NCBI GenBank assembly: GCA_963707065.1
Contig: CAVPPJ010000013.1
Coordinates: forward strand, 1 to 64,000
From: Palsa-506 sp963707065
Lineage (GTDB): Bacteria > Actinomycetota > Actinomycetes > Streptosporangiales > Streptosporangiaceae
Direction of reading: 5' to 3'
DNA length: 64,000 nucleotides
Shown here: piece after piece, positions 42,186 to 53,813 of the stretch
Numbering within the stretch: position 1 is the first letter of the stretch
Layout of the letters: each line of letters opens with the position of its first letter
The notes under the pieces: generated by a model
What the model was told of the DNA's origin: nothing
Database searches by the model: none
What the model saw: the letters and a program-made list of their open reading frames with translations, nothing else
Program-made: the position numbers and the translations under genes

Positions 42186-44083
42186 TCGTGCGCCAGCTCG
42201 GGAGTCCGGCGGGCCACTGCCTCGGTGATTTCCCTGGCCAGGTGCTGCGGGGTGAGGCCCACGTCGGCCAGGATCTCGGCCCGCTCGCCGTGCTCGATGA
42301 ACTCCTGCGGCAGCCCGAACGTCTTCGCCGGGGTCTCGACGTCGTGATCGCGCAGCAGGCGGCAGACGGCGTCACCGAACCCGCCGACGCGGCCGTTGTC
42401 CTCCACGACCGCGACCAGGCGGTGCGTGCTTGCCGCCGCGACCAGCGCCTCGTCCAGCGGCTTGAGCCAGCGCGGATCGACGACCGTCACCCCGATGCCG
42501 TGATCGGCAAGCCGCCGCGCCACCTGCAGGCAGACGATCGCCATCGGCCCGGCCCCGATGAGCAGCACGTCCTCGCTCAGGCCGCTGCCCGGCTCGCTGA
42601 GCACGTCCATCGTCCCCATCGAGGCGACGGCCTCGGCCTCGTCCCCGACCGTTCCCTTCGGGTAGCGCAAGACGGTCGGGCCGTCGCTGACTGCCACCGC
42701 CTCGTTGAGCAGCTCGACGACGCGGACCGCATCGCGCGGCGCGGCGATCCGCAGCCCGGGCACCACCTGCATGATCGAGCCGTCCCACATGCCGTTGTGG
42801 CTGGGCCCGTCCGGGCCGGTCACCCCGGCCCGGTCGAGCACGATGGTCACCGGCAGCTTGTGCAGCGCCACGTCCATGAGCACCTGGTCGAAGGCACGGT
42901 TGAGGAACGTCGAGTACAGGGCGACCACGGGATGCAGGCCGCCCATGGCCAGGCCCGCCGCGGACGTCATGGCATGCTGCTCGGCGATGCCCACGTCGTA
43001 GACCCGGTCCGGGTACGCCTGGGCGAACTGGGCCAGGCCGGTCGGATGCAGCATGGCCGCGGTGATCGCCACGATGTCCGGACGGCGCGCGCCGATCCGC
43101 ACCATCTCCTCGCTGAACACCTTCGTCCAGGCGAGCTTGGACGAAGGTGTCGGCGTTCCGGTCGCCGGGTCGAAGGTGCCGATCTGGTGCAGGCAGTCGT
43201 CCACGTCATTCTCGGCAGGCGGGTAGCCGAACCCCTTGCTGGTAATCACGTGCACCAGCACGGGGGCGCCGAAGTCGCGGGCCCGCTGCAGCGCATGCTC
43301 GACTGCCTGCTCGTCATGGCCGTCGACGGGGCCGAGGTACTTCAGGCCGAGGTCCTCGAAGAGCACCTGCGGCTGCAGCACGTCCTTGAGGCCCTTCTTG
43401 ATGCCGTGCAGCGTGTCGAACAGCGGCGGGCCGACCAGCGGCGTGTTCGACAGCGTGGTCTTGATGTAGTCGAGCACTTGCTCGTATCGCTGCGAGACGC
43501 GGACCGCGGCGAGGTGGTCGGCGATCCCGCCGATCGTCGGCTGGTAGGAGCGGCCGTTGTCGTTGACGATGATGACCAGCCGCCGGTCCTTGGACGCGGC
43601 GATGTTGTTCAGCGCCTCCCAGGCCATGCCGCCGGTCAGCGCGCCGTCGCCGATGACGGCGACTACCGCGCGGTGCGCCTCGCCGCGTACCTGGTAGGCC
43701 TTGGCCAGCCCATCGGCGTAGGACAGGCTGGTCGAGGCGTGCGAGTTCTCCACCATGTCGTGCTCGGACTCGGCCCGGCTCGGGTAGCCGGAGACACCGC
43801 CGCGATGCTTGAGCTTCGCGAAGCCGGCCTGGCGGCCGGTCAGCACCTTATGCACGTACGACTGGTGGCCGGTATCGAACAGGATCCGGTCGACCGGCGA
43901 GTCGAAGACCCGGTGCAACGCGATGGTCAGCTCAACGACGCCCAGGTTCGGCCCGAGGTGACCGCCGTTGACCGATACCGCCTGGATGAGAAAATCGCGG
44001 ATCTCTGCCGCAAGCTGCGGCAATTCGTCCGGGCTCAGTTCCTTGAGGTCCCCCGGACCGGAGATGGACTCCAGCAGTGTCAC
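42173..44083 (-). CDS. dxs: 1-deoxy-D-xylulose-5-phosphate synthase
   Basis: First enzyme of the MEP isoprenoid pathway; thiamine-diphosphate enzyme of 636 aa. Motifs: GGHLGPNLGVVELTIAL, DTGHQSYVHKVLTGR, VIGDGALTGGMAWEALNNIA (TPP/Mg site), NDNGRSYQPTIGG, and in the C-terminal half DRAGVTGPDGPSHNGMWD. The GTG at 44083 has GGGAG seven nt upstream; the frame to 44236 has no such signal. It supplies precursors for the polyprenyl synthase and the uppS-like gene in this window. Confidence 0.96.
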   Translation of the reverse strand: MTLLESISGPGDLKELSPDELPQLAAEIRDFLIQAVSVNGGHLGPNLGVVELTIALHRVFDSPVDRILFDTGHQSYVHKVLTGRQAGFAKLKHRGGVSGYPSRAESEHDMVENSHASTSLSYADGLAKAYQVRGEAHRAVVAVIGDGALTGGMAWEALNNIAASKDRRLVIIVNDNGRSYQPTIGGIADHLAAVRVSQRYEQVLDYIKTTLSNTPLVGPPLFDTLHGIKKGLKDVLQPQVLFEDLGLKYLGPVDGHDEQAVEHALQRARDFGAPVLVHVITSKGFGYPPAENDVDDCLHQIGTFDPATGTPTPSSKLAWTKVFSEEMVRIGARRPDIVAITAAMLHPTGLAQFAQAYPDRVYDVGIAEQHAMTSAAGLAMGGLHPVVALYSTFLNRAFDQVLMDVALHKLPVTIVLDRAGVTGPDGPSHNGMWDGSIMQVVPGLRIAAPRDAVRVVELLNEAVAVSDGPTVLRYPKGTVGDEAEAVASMGTMDVLSEPGSGLSEDVLLIGAGPMAIVCLQVARRLADHGIGVTVVDPRWLKPLDEALVAAASTHRLVAVVEDNGRVGGFGDAVCRLLRDHDVETPAKTFGLPQEFIEHGERAEILADVGLTPQHLAREITEAVARRTPELAHDQRA

Positions 44084-44174
44084 CTGGTCGCTCCCTCGCG
44101 GTCGCCGTCGGAGACTGAACCTGATTGAGTGTATTTGGATCAGCGGCCGGACCGCACTCCAGCGTCGCCTAATA

Positions 44175-44192
44175 CATGACTGGCGTGTCATG
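44175..44192. promoter_or_regulatory. Perfect dyad CATGAC-N6-GTCATG upstream of dxs
   Basis: Six-bp arms 44175-44180 and 44187-44192 with a 6-bp centre, in the only extended gap upstream of dxs. Candidate operator. Confidence 0.4.
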
Positions 44193-44457
44193 GCCGGTGC
44201 GCAGCGAACCGGCAGCGAAGTTACCGCCGGGGTCACCCAGTCCCGTCAGGTAAAGCCTTGTGAGCTGCGGTTTTGTTAGCCGAGGCCGTGTGCCCGGTGC
44301 AACGCCGGCCGGCCCGGATGGCTGCCGCTCTTTCCCATTACCTTTACCTGATCCTGACTAAGGCGCCGCAATTGCCGGAGAATTGGCGGCGGCCGGCCCG
44401 GGGCCGAACGCGGCCATCCGGGCCCAGCGAAAGGGTCCGCCGGGAGCACGCGGCGAG

Positions 44458-44513
44458 CTCAGGCCGGCCGGGAGCCGGAGGTCAGCTCAGGCCGGCCGGA
44501 GCCGGAGGTCAGC
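44458..44513. repeat. 27/28-bp tandem repeat downstream of the ASCH gene
   Basis: Copy one (44458-44485) and copy two (44486-44512) differ by a single G in the run, built around CTCAGGCCGGCCGG and GAGCCGGAGGTCAG. They directly abut the ASCH stop codon. Confidence 0.8.
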
Positions 44514-44948
44514 TCAGCCGGCCGCGACCGTCTGGCCGGAGAGCGTCCTCGCCAGCGCGGCCGCAACTTCCGGTGCGGGCGTCCACAGGCCAGGCTGGCC
44601 ATGGGTCATGATCGGCTCCGGCAGCATCCGGACGTCACTGAGCGCCCAGTGGCAGGAACCCGGATCCGCCCACTGGCCGCAATCGCACGGCTCGCCGGAC
44701 CTGGAGGCGGTGCAGATATCCACCAGGCTGACCACCGCGACGATGCCGCCAGTAGCGGCGACCGGATCCGACTCGTCCCAGCCCGCATCACGGACCAGCG
44801 GATTCTCCAGGGAGTCAAAATCGACGCGGAGCGAGGCGTGGATCGCGAGCACGCCACGGTACGTCGCATCCCAGGTACGGTTCTCGATCAGCTTGTGGCC
44901 ACGGGCAATCGCCCAGGCCCAAGGCTGCCGCACGCTGAGCACTTGCAT
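44514..44948 (-). CDS. ASCH domain protein
   Basis: Small protein of 144 aa with an ASCH (PUA-like beta-barrel) domain, implicated in RNA binding or nucleoside amidohydrolysis. The N-terminal signature is VLSVRQPWAWAIARGHKLIENRTW (LSVRQPWAWAIARG then HKLIENRTW), followed by GVLAIHASLRVD and ATGGIVAVVSLVD. GGAGG lies six nt before the ATG at 44948. It stands alone on the minus strand, divergent from an SDR gene. No substrate is known. Confidence 0.88.
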   Translation of the reverse strand: MQVLSVRQPWAWAIARGHKLIENRTWDATYRGVLAIHASLRVDFDSLENPLVRDAGWDESDPVAATGGIVAVVSLVDICTASRSGEPCDCGQWADPGSCHWALSDVRMLPEPIMTHGQPGLWTPAPEVAAALARTLSGQTVAAG

Positions 44949-45107
44949 CGGGCACCTCCGCTACGCCTTTGCCAGGAGAACGTGGCTGCCTGCCGCCGGG
45001 TTCAGCATGATGGGCACCAGATCCGCCGGACTTTGCGGGCGGCCGGGCTAGCCTGAGTCCGGCCGGCCTGAGCGCGGCTGGCTGAGCCCGGCGAGCGGAG
45101 ATGATGC

Positions 45108-45983
45108 ATGGCCCGGCCAGAAGGCCCGATGACCGGCAAGGTCTGCGTGGTCACCGGCGCAAACTCGGGGATCGGGAAGGCGACGTCGCTGGTCCTGGCG
45201 CAGTTCGGCGCCGAGATCATTCTGGTCTGCCGGGACAAGGCCCGCGGCGAGGCCGCTCTCGCAGAGGTGAGTGCCGTGGCCCCGGCCGGCCGGGCGCGGC
45301 TGGAGATAGCGGACCTGTCCTCCTTGCCGGAGGTACGCGAGCTGGCTGGCCGGCTGGCCGGCCTGGACCGGCTCGACGTGCTGGTCAACAATGCCGGGCT
45401 GGTGCTGGGCGATCGCCGGATCACCGCCGACGGCTTCGAGTACACCTTCGCGCTCAATCACCTGGCGCCGTTCCTGCTGACCAATCTGCTGCGCGGGAAG
45501 CTCACGGCCAGCACTCCCGCCAGGGTGGTCACGGTCTCGTCCGCAGCGCACAGCGCTGCCCGGCTTGACCTTGCCGACCTGCAGCTGGCGGAGCATTTCA
45601 GCGGCTGGCGTGCCTACTCCAACAGCAAGCTGGCCAACATTCTGTTCACCACGGAGCTTGCCCGCCGGCTGACAGGCACCGGCGTGACGGCGAACTGCCT
45701 GCATCCCGGCGTGGTGAACACCGGGTTCGGCCGCGACGGCAGCCGGCTGCTCAGGTTCGGCCTGGGCCTGGGCCGCCGTTTCCTGCGGACCCCCGGCCAG
45801 GGCGCGGACACCGTCGTCTACCTCGCGAGCTCGCCGGATGTCGAAGGCGCGACGGGCGGCTACTACGTCCGTCGCAAGCTCAGCATCCCGTCACGCGCGG
45901 CCCAGGATCAGGCGACGGCGCGGCGGCTCTGGGAGATCAGCGCGGAGCTCACCGGCCTGCCAGCGGCCAGCCTGCCTGACTGA
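45108..45983 (+). CDS. Short-chain dehydrogenase/reductase (retinol dehydrogenase-like)
   Basis: NAD(P)-dependent oxidoreductase of 291 aa. The cofactor motif is VCVVTGANSGIGKATS, then NNAGLVLGD, the catalytic Ser in VVTVSSAAH and the YxxxK as YSNSKLAN. The sequence LHPGVVNTGFGRD after it is typical of the RDH/WWOX-like SDR subgroup. The ATG at 45108 has GGAGAT six nt upstream. Substrate unknown; neighbours give no clear pathway. Confidence 0.92.
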   Translation: MARPEGPMTGKVCVVTGANSGIGKATSLVLAQFGAEIILVCRDKARGEAALAEVSAVAPAGRARLEIADLSSLPEVRELAGRLAGLDRLDVLVNNAGLVLGDRRITADGFEYTFALNHLAPFLLTNLLRGKLTASTPARVVTVSSAAHSAARLDLADLQLAEHFSGWRAYSNSKLANILFTTELARRLTGTGVTANCLHPGVVNTGFGRDGSRLLRFGLGLGRRFLRTPGQGADTVVYLASSPDVEGATGGYYVRRKLSIPSRAAQDQATARRLWEISAELTGLPAASLPD

Positions 45984-46054
45984 CTGGCAGCCGGTCCGTT
46001 CGGCCGGCCTGCCCAAACGGAATGACGCAGCAGCCGCCGGCCCGGCCGCGGGCA

Positions 46055-47489
46055 TTAACCTGACTCAGGCGTGATGCGGCGTGGCGGGCCGTGTGACTGC
46101 GGGACAGTCAGGTTGCGGCCGGCCAGCCAGCCGATGCTCACCTGCAGGGCGGTAATCCCGAGCAGCGCCCCGATGGGGACCGCCCAGCCCCCTGTCGTCG
46201 AGTGCAGGAAGCCGACGAGTAGCGGGCCGGTGGCGGCCAGCAGGTAGCCACCGCCCTGAGCGAAACCGGAGAGGGACGCCGCCGTCGCCGGATCCGGCGC
46301 CCGGGCCATGGTGAGGAAGATCCCCAGGCCGAGCGTTGCGCCCTGGCCGAGGCCGAGCAGCAGTACCCAGGCGGCTGCCGTGCTGAGCGGGGCGAATCCC
46401 GCGCCCGCCAGGCCCGCGGTCGTTGCCGCCGTCGACGCGGCTACCAGGACGCGCTGGTCCCTGGCCCGGTGCGCGAGCACGGGCAGCAGCATCGCCGTCA
46501 CTGCGTTGCCGAGATTCATCAGGGCCAGCAGGTCGCCGGCGTGCGCCGCGCTGGCGCCCCGGTCACGGAACATGGTCGGGAACCAGGAAAGCGTGGCGTA
46601 GTAAAGGAAGCTCTGCAGCCCCATGAAGGCAGTCACCTGCCAGGCCAGCGGATACCTGGCCATCGCCAGCACGCCGTGGCGTCCGCCCGCGCCCGGCAGC
46701 GGCCCAGCGGCCGGCCGCAGCTCAGCGGCCGGCGGTGCGGCGGCCGCGGTGCGGCGGCCGCCGGCGGCTGCCCTGCGCCCTGGCGGCGTCCAGCATCCGG
46801 AGGCATTCCGGCACCGGGCGCCGGCCCGGCACCGCCGCCGGCATTAACCTGCGGCAGTGAGCGATAGCGCAGCTGCGGAAGCCACGCCGCGGCCGCCACG
46901 ATGGCAGGCAGTGCCCAGAGCCCGAGAGCGAGGCGGATTGCCGCGTTTCCGCCTCCTGCCGCCGTGAAGACGGGAACAGCTACTAGCGAGCCGACGATCG
47001 CGCCGCCCGACAGGGACATCAGGTACAGCCCGATCAGCAGGCCGGCCTGATCGGGCAGGCGGCGCTTGACCAGGCTGGGCAGCAGCACATTCATCATCGC
47101 GATCGCGCCGGAGGCGACGATCGTGCCGGGAAACAGCAGCACCATGGGTGCGGCACCGCGCAGCAGCAGCCCGACGGCGAGCAGGACGGCCGCCGAGCCG
47201 AGCACCCGCTCCTCACCGAAACGCAGGCTCAGCGGCGCCGCGATACCGGAGAACAATCCGAAGCACAGCACCGGGACGGCCGCCAGGGCCGCCAGCGAGG
47301 CCGACGACAGATGCAGCGTGGCCGACATCTCCGGGAACAGCGGCGGCAGGCTGGTGATCGCGGCCCGCAGGTTGACGGCGAGCGCGATGATCCCGGCTAC
47401 CAGCAGGGCGGCGCCAAGCCCGCGCCACGGCGTGCCGGTCGGGCCAGGGCCAGCCAGGCCGCCGCTGCTCAGATCGGGCCGCCGGAGTG

Positions 47490-47493
<4 letters not shown>
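46055..47493 (-). CDS. Major facilitator superfamily transporter (CynX/NimT-like), frameshifted as sequenced
   Basis: Membrane transporter of about 479 aa, twelve predicted membrane segments in two halves. The first half (GTG at 47493 to about 46860) shows VNLRAAITSLPPLFPEMS and LFPGTIVASGAIAMMNVLLP, typical of the CynX/NimT cyanate or nitroimidazole transport group. The second half reads in another frame (ARYPLAWQVTAFMGLQSFLY, ending at 46055). They meet in a Gly/Pro/Ala/Arg-rich central loop at about 46690-46860, where both frames are open. The GTG overlaps the acnA stop as GTGA. Substrate unknown. Confidence 0.82.
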
Positions 47494-50251
<2,758 letters not shown>

Positions 50252-50488
50252 CGTGTCGTGGCCTCCTGCCCAGTCCTGCCCCGGTGCCGCCTCTTGCATC
50301 CTCCCGCAGTCCGGCGGGAACGCCATGCCCGCCCCCGGCAGGCGCCTTGCCCCGGCGAGCGCCTTGCCCGGCAGGCGTCGCGCCCGGCGGGTGTCGCGCC
50401 CGGCTGTTCCATGATCATGGATGATCCGCACGCTGTGAGCGGGCGGATCCCCCGTGATCATCGAACGAGATCCTCTCCTCAGCGCTAG

Positions 50489-50506
50489 TATCTCGACGTC
50501 AAGGTA
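50489..50506. promoter_or_regulatory. MarR-type operator, site A
   Basis: TATCTCGACGTCAAGGTA matches its own reverse complement at 14 of 18 positions (consensus TATCTTGACGTCAAGATA). This layout resembles operators of the UrtR/TamR group of MarR regulators, some of which control aconitase genes in Streptomyces. Confidence 0.6.
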
Positions 50507-50531
50507 CTTGTGAATAGGCTAGCCAGCCATT

Positions 50532-50549
50532 TATCTCGATGTCAAGCTA
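50532..50549. promoter_or_regulatory. MarR-type operator, site B
   Basis: TATCTCGATGTCAAGCTA differs from site A at two positions. The centres of A and B lie 43 bp apart, four helical turns, so both could face the same side of the DNA. Confidence 0.6.
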
Positions 50550-50575
50550 AACTGGCTGATGCGCGGAGGGAATAC

Positions 50576-51892
50576 ATGACAGCGACGCAAGCTGCGGCCT
50601 GGCTCGCGGTCCCGGCGGATCATCCGTTCGGGCTGGGCACGCTGCCCTACGGCTCGTTCACCACCGCGGACCGCCCGGCGGAGCCGCGGGCAGGCGTCGC
50701 CATCGGGGATCATGTGCTCGATCTCAGCGCTGCCACGGCCCGGCTGCTGCCGGGGCGCGCCCACCTGTTCAGCGCCGGCAAGCTCGACGCGTTCCTGGCC
50801 GCCGGGGACAGGGCCTGGGCGCAGGTTCGCGCCGATCTCGTCAGATGGCTGTCGGGCGACAAGTACCGTGTCGCGGTCGAGGACCTGCTGGTGCCTGTCT
50901 CGGCAGCCCAGTTGCACCTGCCGTTCACGGTCGCCGACTATGTCGACTTTTACGCGTCGGAGCATCACGCCAGCAACATTGGCCGCATCTTCCGGCCCGA
51001 TGCCGCAGAGCCGCTGACGCCTAACTGGCGGCACCTTCCTATTGGCTACCACGGCCGGGCCGGCACGGTGATGGTCTCCGGCACGCCCGTACGACGCCCG
51101 TGCGGCCAGTCCCGGCCGTCCGCCGGTGCCAGGCCATCCGGCGGCGCCGGGCCGTCCGGCCGCGATGCATCCGGCGGCAGCCCATCCGGCGGCGGGCTAT
51201 CGGGAGGCGTGCCGGGGTTCGGCCCGTCGGCCAGGCTCGATTTCGAGGCGGAACTCGGCTTCGTCGTCGGCGTTCCCAGCCATCCGGGTGATCCTGTCCC
51301 GGCTAGCAGGTTCACCGAGCATGTGTTCGGCGTATGCCTTCTCAACGACTGGTCCGCGCGGGACATCCAGTCCTGGGAGTACGTTCCGCTTGGCCCGTTT
51401 CTCAGCAAGTCCTTCGGAACCACCGTGTCGCCCTGGGTCGTCCCCCTCGCCGCCCTGGAGCACGCCCGGGTGCGGCCGCCGTCGCGGGGCACTGTGCTGC
51501 TGCCGTACCTGACCGAGTCCACGGACTGGGGCCTCGACATCGACTACGAAGTGCGGATCAACGGACACGTCGTATCGCGGCCGCCCTATGCCACCATGCA
51601 CTGGAGCCCGGCCCAGATGCTCGCTCACATGACCGTCAATGGCGCCACGCTGCGAACCGGCGATCTCTACGCGTCAGGCACGGTCAGCGGCCCGCAGCCG
51701 GATCAGCGTGGCTCGCTGATCGAGCTGGCATGGAACGGCCAGCAGCCGATCCCGCTTCCTGACGGGACCAGCCGCGCGTGGCTGCACGACGGCGACGAGG
51801 TAGTCCTCGCGGCAACTGCGCGCGGTCCGGGGGAAACCAGGATCGGACTGGGCGAGGCCCGCGGACAGGTCCTTCCGGCGTTGCTGCCGTAG
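50576..51892 (+). CDS. fahA: Fumarylacetoacetase
   Basis: Last step of tyrosine and phenylalanine catabolism: cleaves 4-fumarylacetoacetate. 438 aa. The metal and active-site region is ADYVDFYASEHHASNIG with HLPIGYHGRAGTVMVSG; the ligand residues continue in LDFEAELGFVVG and LLNDWSARDIQSWEYVPLGP. A low-complexity Gly/Ser/Pro insert (about residues 175-210) is an unusual loop. The ATG at 50576 has GGAGGG five nt upstream; the frame to 50510 is rejected. It is divergent from acnA across the operator pair, which links aromatic breakdown (fumarate release) to the TCA cycle. Confidence 0.93.
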   Translation: MTATQAAAWLAVPADHPFGLGTLPYGSFTTADRPAEPRAGVAIGDHVLDLSAATARLLPGRAHLFSAGKLDAFLAAGDRAWAQVRADLVRWLSGDKYRVAVEDLLVPVSAAQLHLPFTVADYVDFYASEHHASNIGRIFRPDAAEPLTPNWRHLPIGYHGRAGTVMVSGTPVRRPCGQSRPSAGARPSGGAGPSGRDASGGSPSGGGLSGGVPGFGPSARLDFEAELGFVVGVPSHPGDPVPASRFTEHVFGVCLLNDWSARDIQSWEYVPLGPFLSKSFGTTVSPWVVPLAALEHARVRPPSRGTVLLPYLTESTDWGLDIDYEVRINGHVVSRPPYATMHWSPAQMLAHMTVNGATLRTGDLYASGTVSGPQPDQRGSLIELAWNGQQPIPLPDGTSRAWLHDGDEVVLAATARGPGETRIGLGEARGQVLPALLP

Positions 51893-51978
51893 CCCATGGC
51901 TCTCGTTCATGCCTGCGGCCGCCTGCGGTGCCACCGCTACGATAGGCAAGTTTTGCCAAGGCGTGAGAGATTGGCACG

Positions 51979-53536
51979 ATGCCTGTGCCCCAGGACCAGG
52001 GAGATCAGCTCGAGTTGCCGCGCACGCAGACGCAGGACGGCGCGCAGGGCGCCGACTCGCCCGGAGCGGCCGACCGGCCAGCTCGCGGATCAACCGCAGA
52101 CCTGCGACAACGTTTAGAACGTCTCCCGCAAGGCCACCCCTCCTCGCCATACCACGATGACGGCACGCCAAAGCCGCCCCTGGCCCGGCTGAAGAATCTT
52201 GAGCTGCCGCTACCCGGCGAGGAGCGCGAACCCAACGGCGGCGTGCGCCGCGATGCGCCCGGCACGCAGGTGACGTCGCGCGCGGACGACCGAGTCACCG
52301 TGGCTGACGCAGCCGCCGGGGTGGCCAGTTACCCGGAGCCCGATGTCCAGGACAGGCAGCCAGTGGTCCGCGAATCGCACCCGGCAGGCCCGGGGCGGGA
52401 ACCTGAGCGCCGTGCACCCGCGGAACCTGAGCGCCGTGCGCCGGCGGATCCTGAGCCAGCTGACGACGAGTCCGTGGGCTGGGATCACCTGTCTGCGCCG
52501 GGAACAACCTGGAACCGGCCAGCCCCCCAGGAAACGGACCAGCCGACCGCCCCGGAATCAACCTGGGACCGGCCAGTCGCCCGGGAAACGGACCAGCCGC
52601 CGCCGCCCGGGAAACGGTCTGGGACCGGCCGACCACGCGGGAAACCACCTGGGGGCAGTCGCCCGAGCCGCAGGATCGCCCGGCCGCCCCGGAAACAATC
52701 TGGGGGCAGTCTCCCGGGCAACAGGATCGGCCGGACGGCCGGGAGCACGACCCGGAAGGGCAGGGCCAGGAGCTAGCTGCTGAGCGCGAGGATGACCTCG
52801 ACGATGAACCGGCGACCCAGGATCAGCCAGCCATCCTCGATGATCAGGTCCCGGCAAAGGCCGATCAGGCCGACTCACGCAGAGGCGAGAACCTCACCCC
52901 CGAGCAGGTCCGGCTCGCCGTCCGGACGCTCGGCCAGTGCCGGCTCGCGGAGGGACGGAGCGTGTTCGGCAGCTACGGCGACACTGGACTCACTCCCGCC
53001 ATGCGCCGCATTGAGGACCAGCTGGAGCATGGCGAGCTGGTGCCGGAGACCGAGAAATACGCGCTCAAGAGCCTCGACCGCTTCCAGGAAAAGCTCGCGA
53101 AAATGATCGCTCGCTATCCGGTGATGATGCACCGGAGGCCTGGCCGCCGAGAATTCATGATGGTATTCGATACACCTTCCTCTTCGACGGCTGATCACTA
53201 CGTCGATGGAATCGCCGAGACACGCAGCAGGCTGTCAACAGCGGACATGAATTCATCGAGCTCGAAGAACCAGCTGGAACAGCAATGAATACAAAGGAGT
53301 AAACAGTCGTTGGCGAGATTCGACCAGTGGAGTAGTCTTTTGAAATTCAATTGCATACACCAGAAAGCTGGCAGGCAAAGCAGCGAAACCCATGATGCCT
53401 ACGAGAAAATCAAACGACTTGACGACTCCTGTTGACGAGAGAGAGCGGCTGCGTGATTACCAGGCCGCAGTTTGCGCAGAGGTGCCTGCCCCACCCGGAG
53501 CTGCTGCAGATGCTGTGGTACAAGAAGGAGAGTTAG
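51979..53536 (+). pseudogene. Decayed toxin-like gene: Pro-rich N-terminus plus RelA/SpoT-like C-terminal domain
   Basis: Starts MPVPQDQGDQLELPRTQTQ at ATG 51979. The first frame gives LRQRLERLPQGHPSSPYHDD and a Pro/Thr/Trp repeat region, then shifts near 52597-52606 (CCGCCGCC run). The second frame continues the same repeats (ETTWGQSPEPQDRP) and ENLTPEQVRLAVRTLGQ, FGSYGDTGLTPAMRR, TEKYALKSLDRFQEKLAKMI. From about 53110 onward the recognisable domain hops between frames: GDDAPEAWPPRIHDGIRYTF, DHYVDGIAETR, NSGHEFIEL, SWNSNEYKGVNSRWRDS, FEIQLHTPESWQAKQ, THDAYEKI, DERERLRDYQAAV, and ELLQMLWYKKES with TAG at 53536. At least eight frame changes occur, several in-frame stops are present, and G+C falls visibly. 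DGIR, YKGVN, EIQLHT and HDAYE recall RelA/SpoT nucleotidyltransferase motifs; this assignment is inference. Confidence 0.6.
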
Positions 53537-53544
53537 GTCTCAAC

Positions 53545-53813
53545 GTGGCTGATGAAACGGTGAAATACTACGCGATTGTCAGAGATGACCAGACGGTGAG
53601 CAATGCTTCGGGACTAGCTCGTCGAAGACTCACACGCCCGAGGGGCGGCTCGACGAGGCGATCTGCGGCGAGACCTGACCTGGCAACGAGATTCGGCGAT
53701 CGTATGAATGGGAGCAGGGAGAGGAATTGGGGACCTCTCTTGTGAAGATTAGCGAGGCGGAGGCGGAACGGCTGATTGAGGGGTTTCGCCAGAAGTGGGG
53801 CGAGCAGGGCTGA
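53545..53813 (+). pseudogene. Decayed small partner gene of the toxin-like gene
   Basis: Starts at GTG 53545, nine nt after the toxin-like stop, reading ADETVKYYAIVRDDQTVSNA and SGLARR. Then the frame shifts: GRLDEAI, RRDLTWQRDSAIV, and finally YEWEQGEELGTSLVKIS and EAEAERLIEGFRQKWGEQG ending at TGA 53813. At least three frame changes occur in 270 bp. Combined, the pieces make a compact protein of about 88 aa with the look of an immunity or chaperone partner (GLARR, RRDLTW, EAERLI). It lies tightly behind the toxin-like gene, so the two probably formed one module. Both are inactive as sequenced. Confidence 0.55.

Larger units (their letters stand above)
44084..44513. other. 430-bp intergenic region between dxs and the ASCH gene
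   Basis: No convincing gene. It contains a perfect dyad CATGAC-N6-GTCATG (44175-44192) about 92 nt upstream of the dxs start, a TACACT hexamer on the minus strand (44133 to 44128) that could be the dxs -10, and a tandem repeat beside the ASCH stop. Confidence 0.6.
50252..50575. other. 324-bp divergent region between acnA and fahA
   Basis: No gene is seen. The acnA-proximal part is a GC-rich run of short CGCCCGGC-type repeats; the fahA-proximal part (50461-50560) is AT-rich and holds two copies of an 18-bp dyad. Confidence 0.65.

Noticed and set aside
42143..44128. A 661-codon plus-strand open frame opposite dxs
   Set aside because: It lies opposite the TPP enzyme with all motifs intact on the other strand, and has no recognisable domain.
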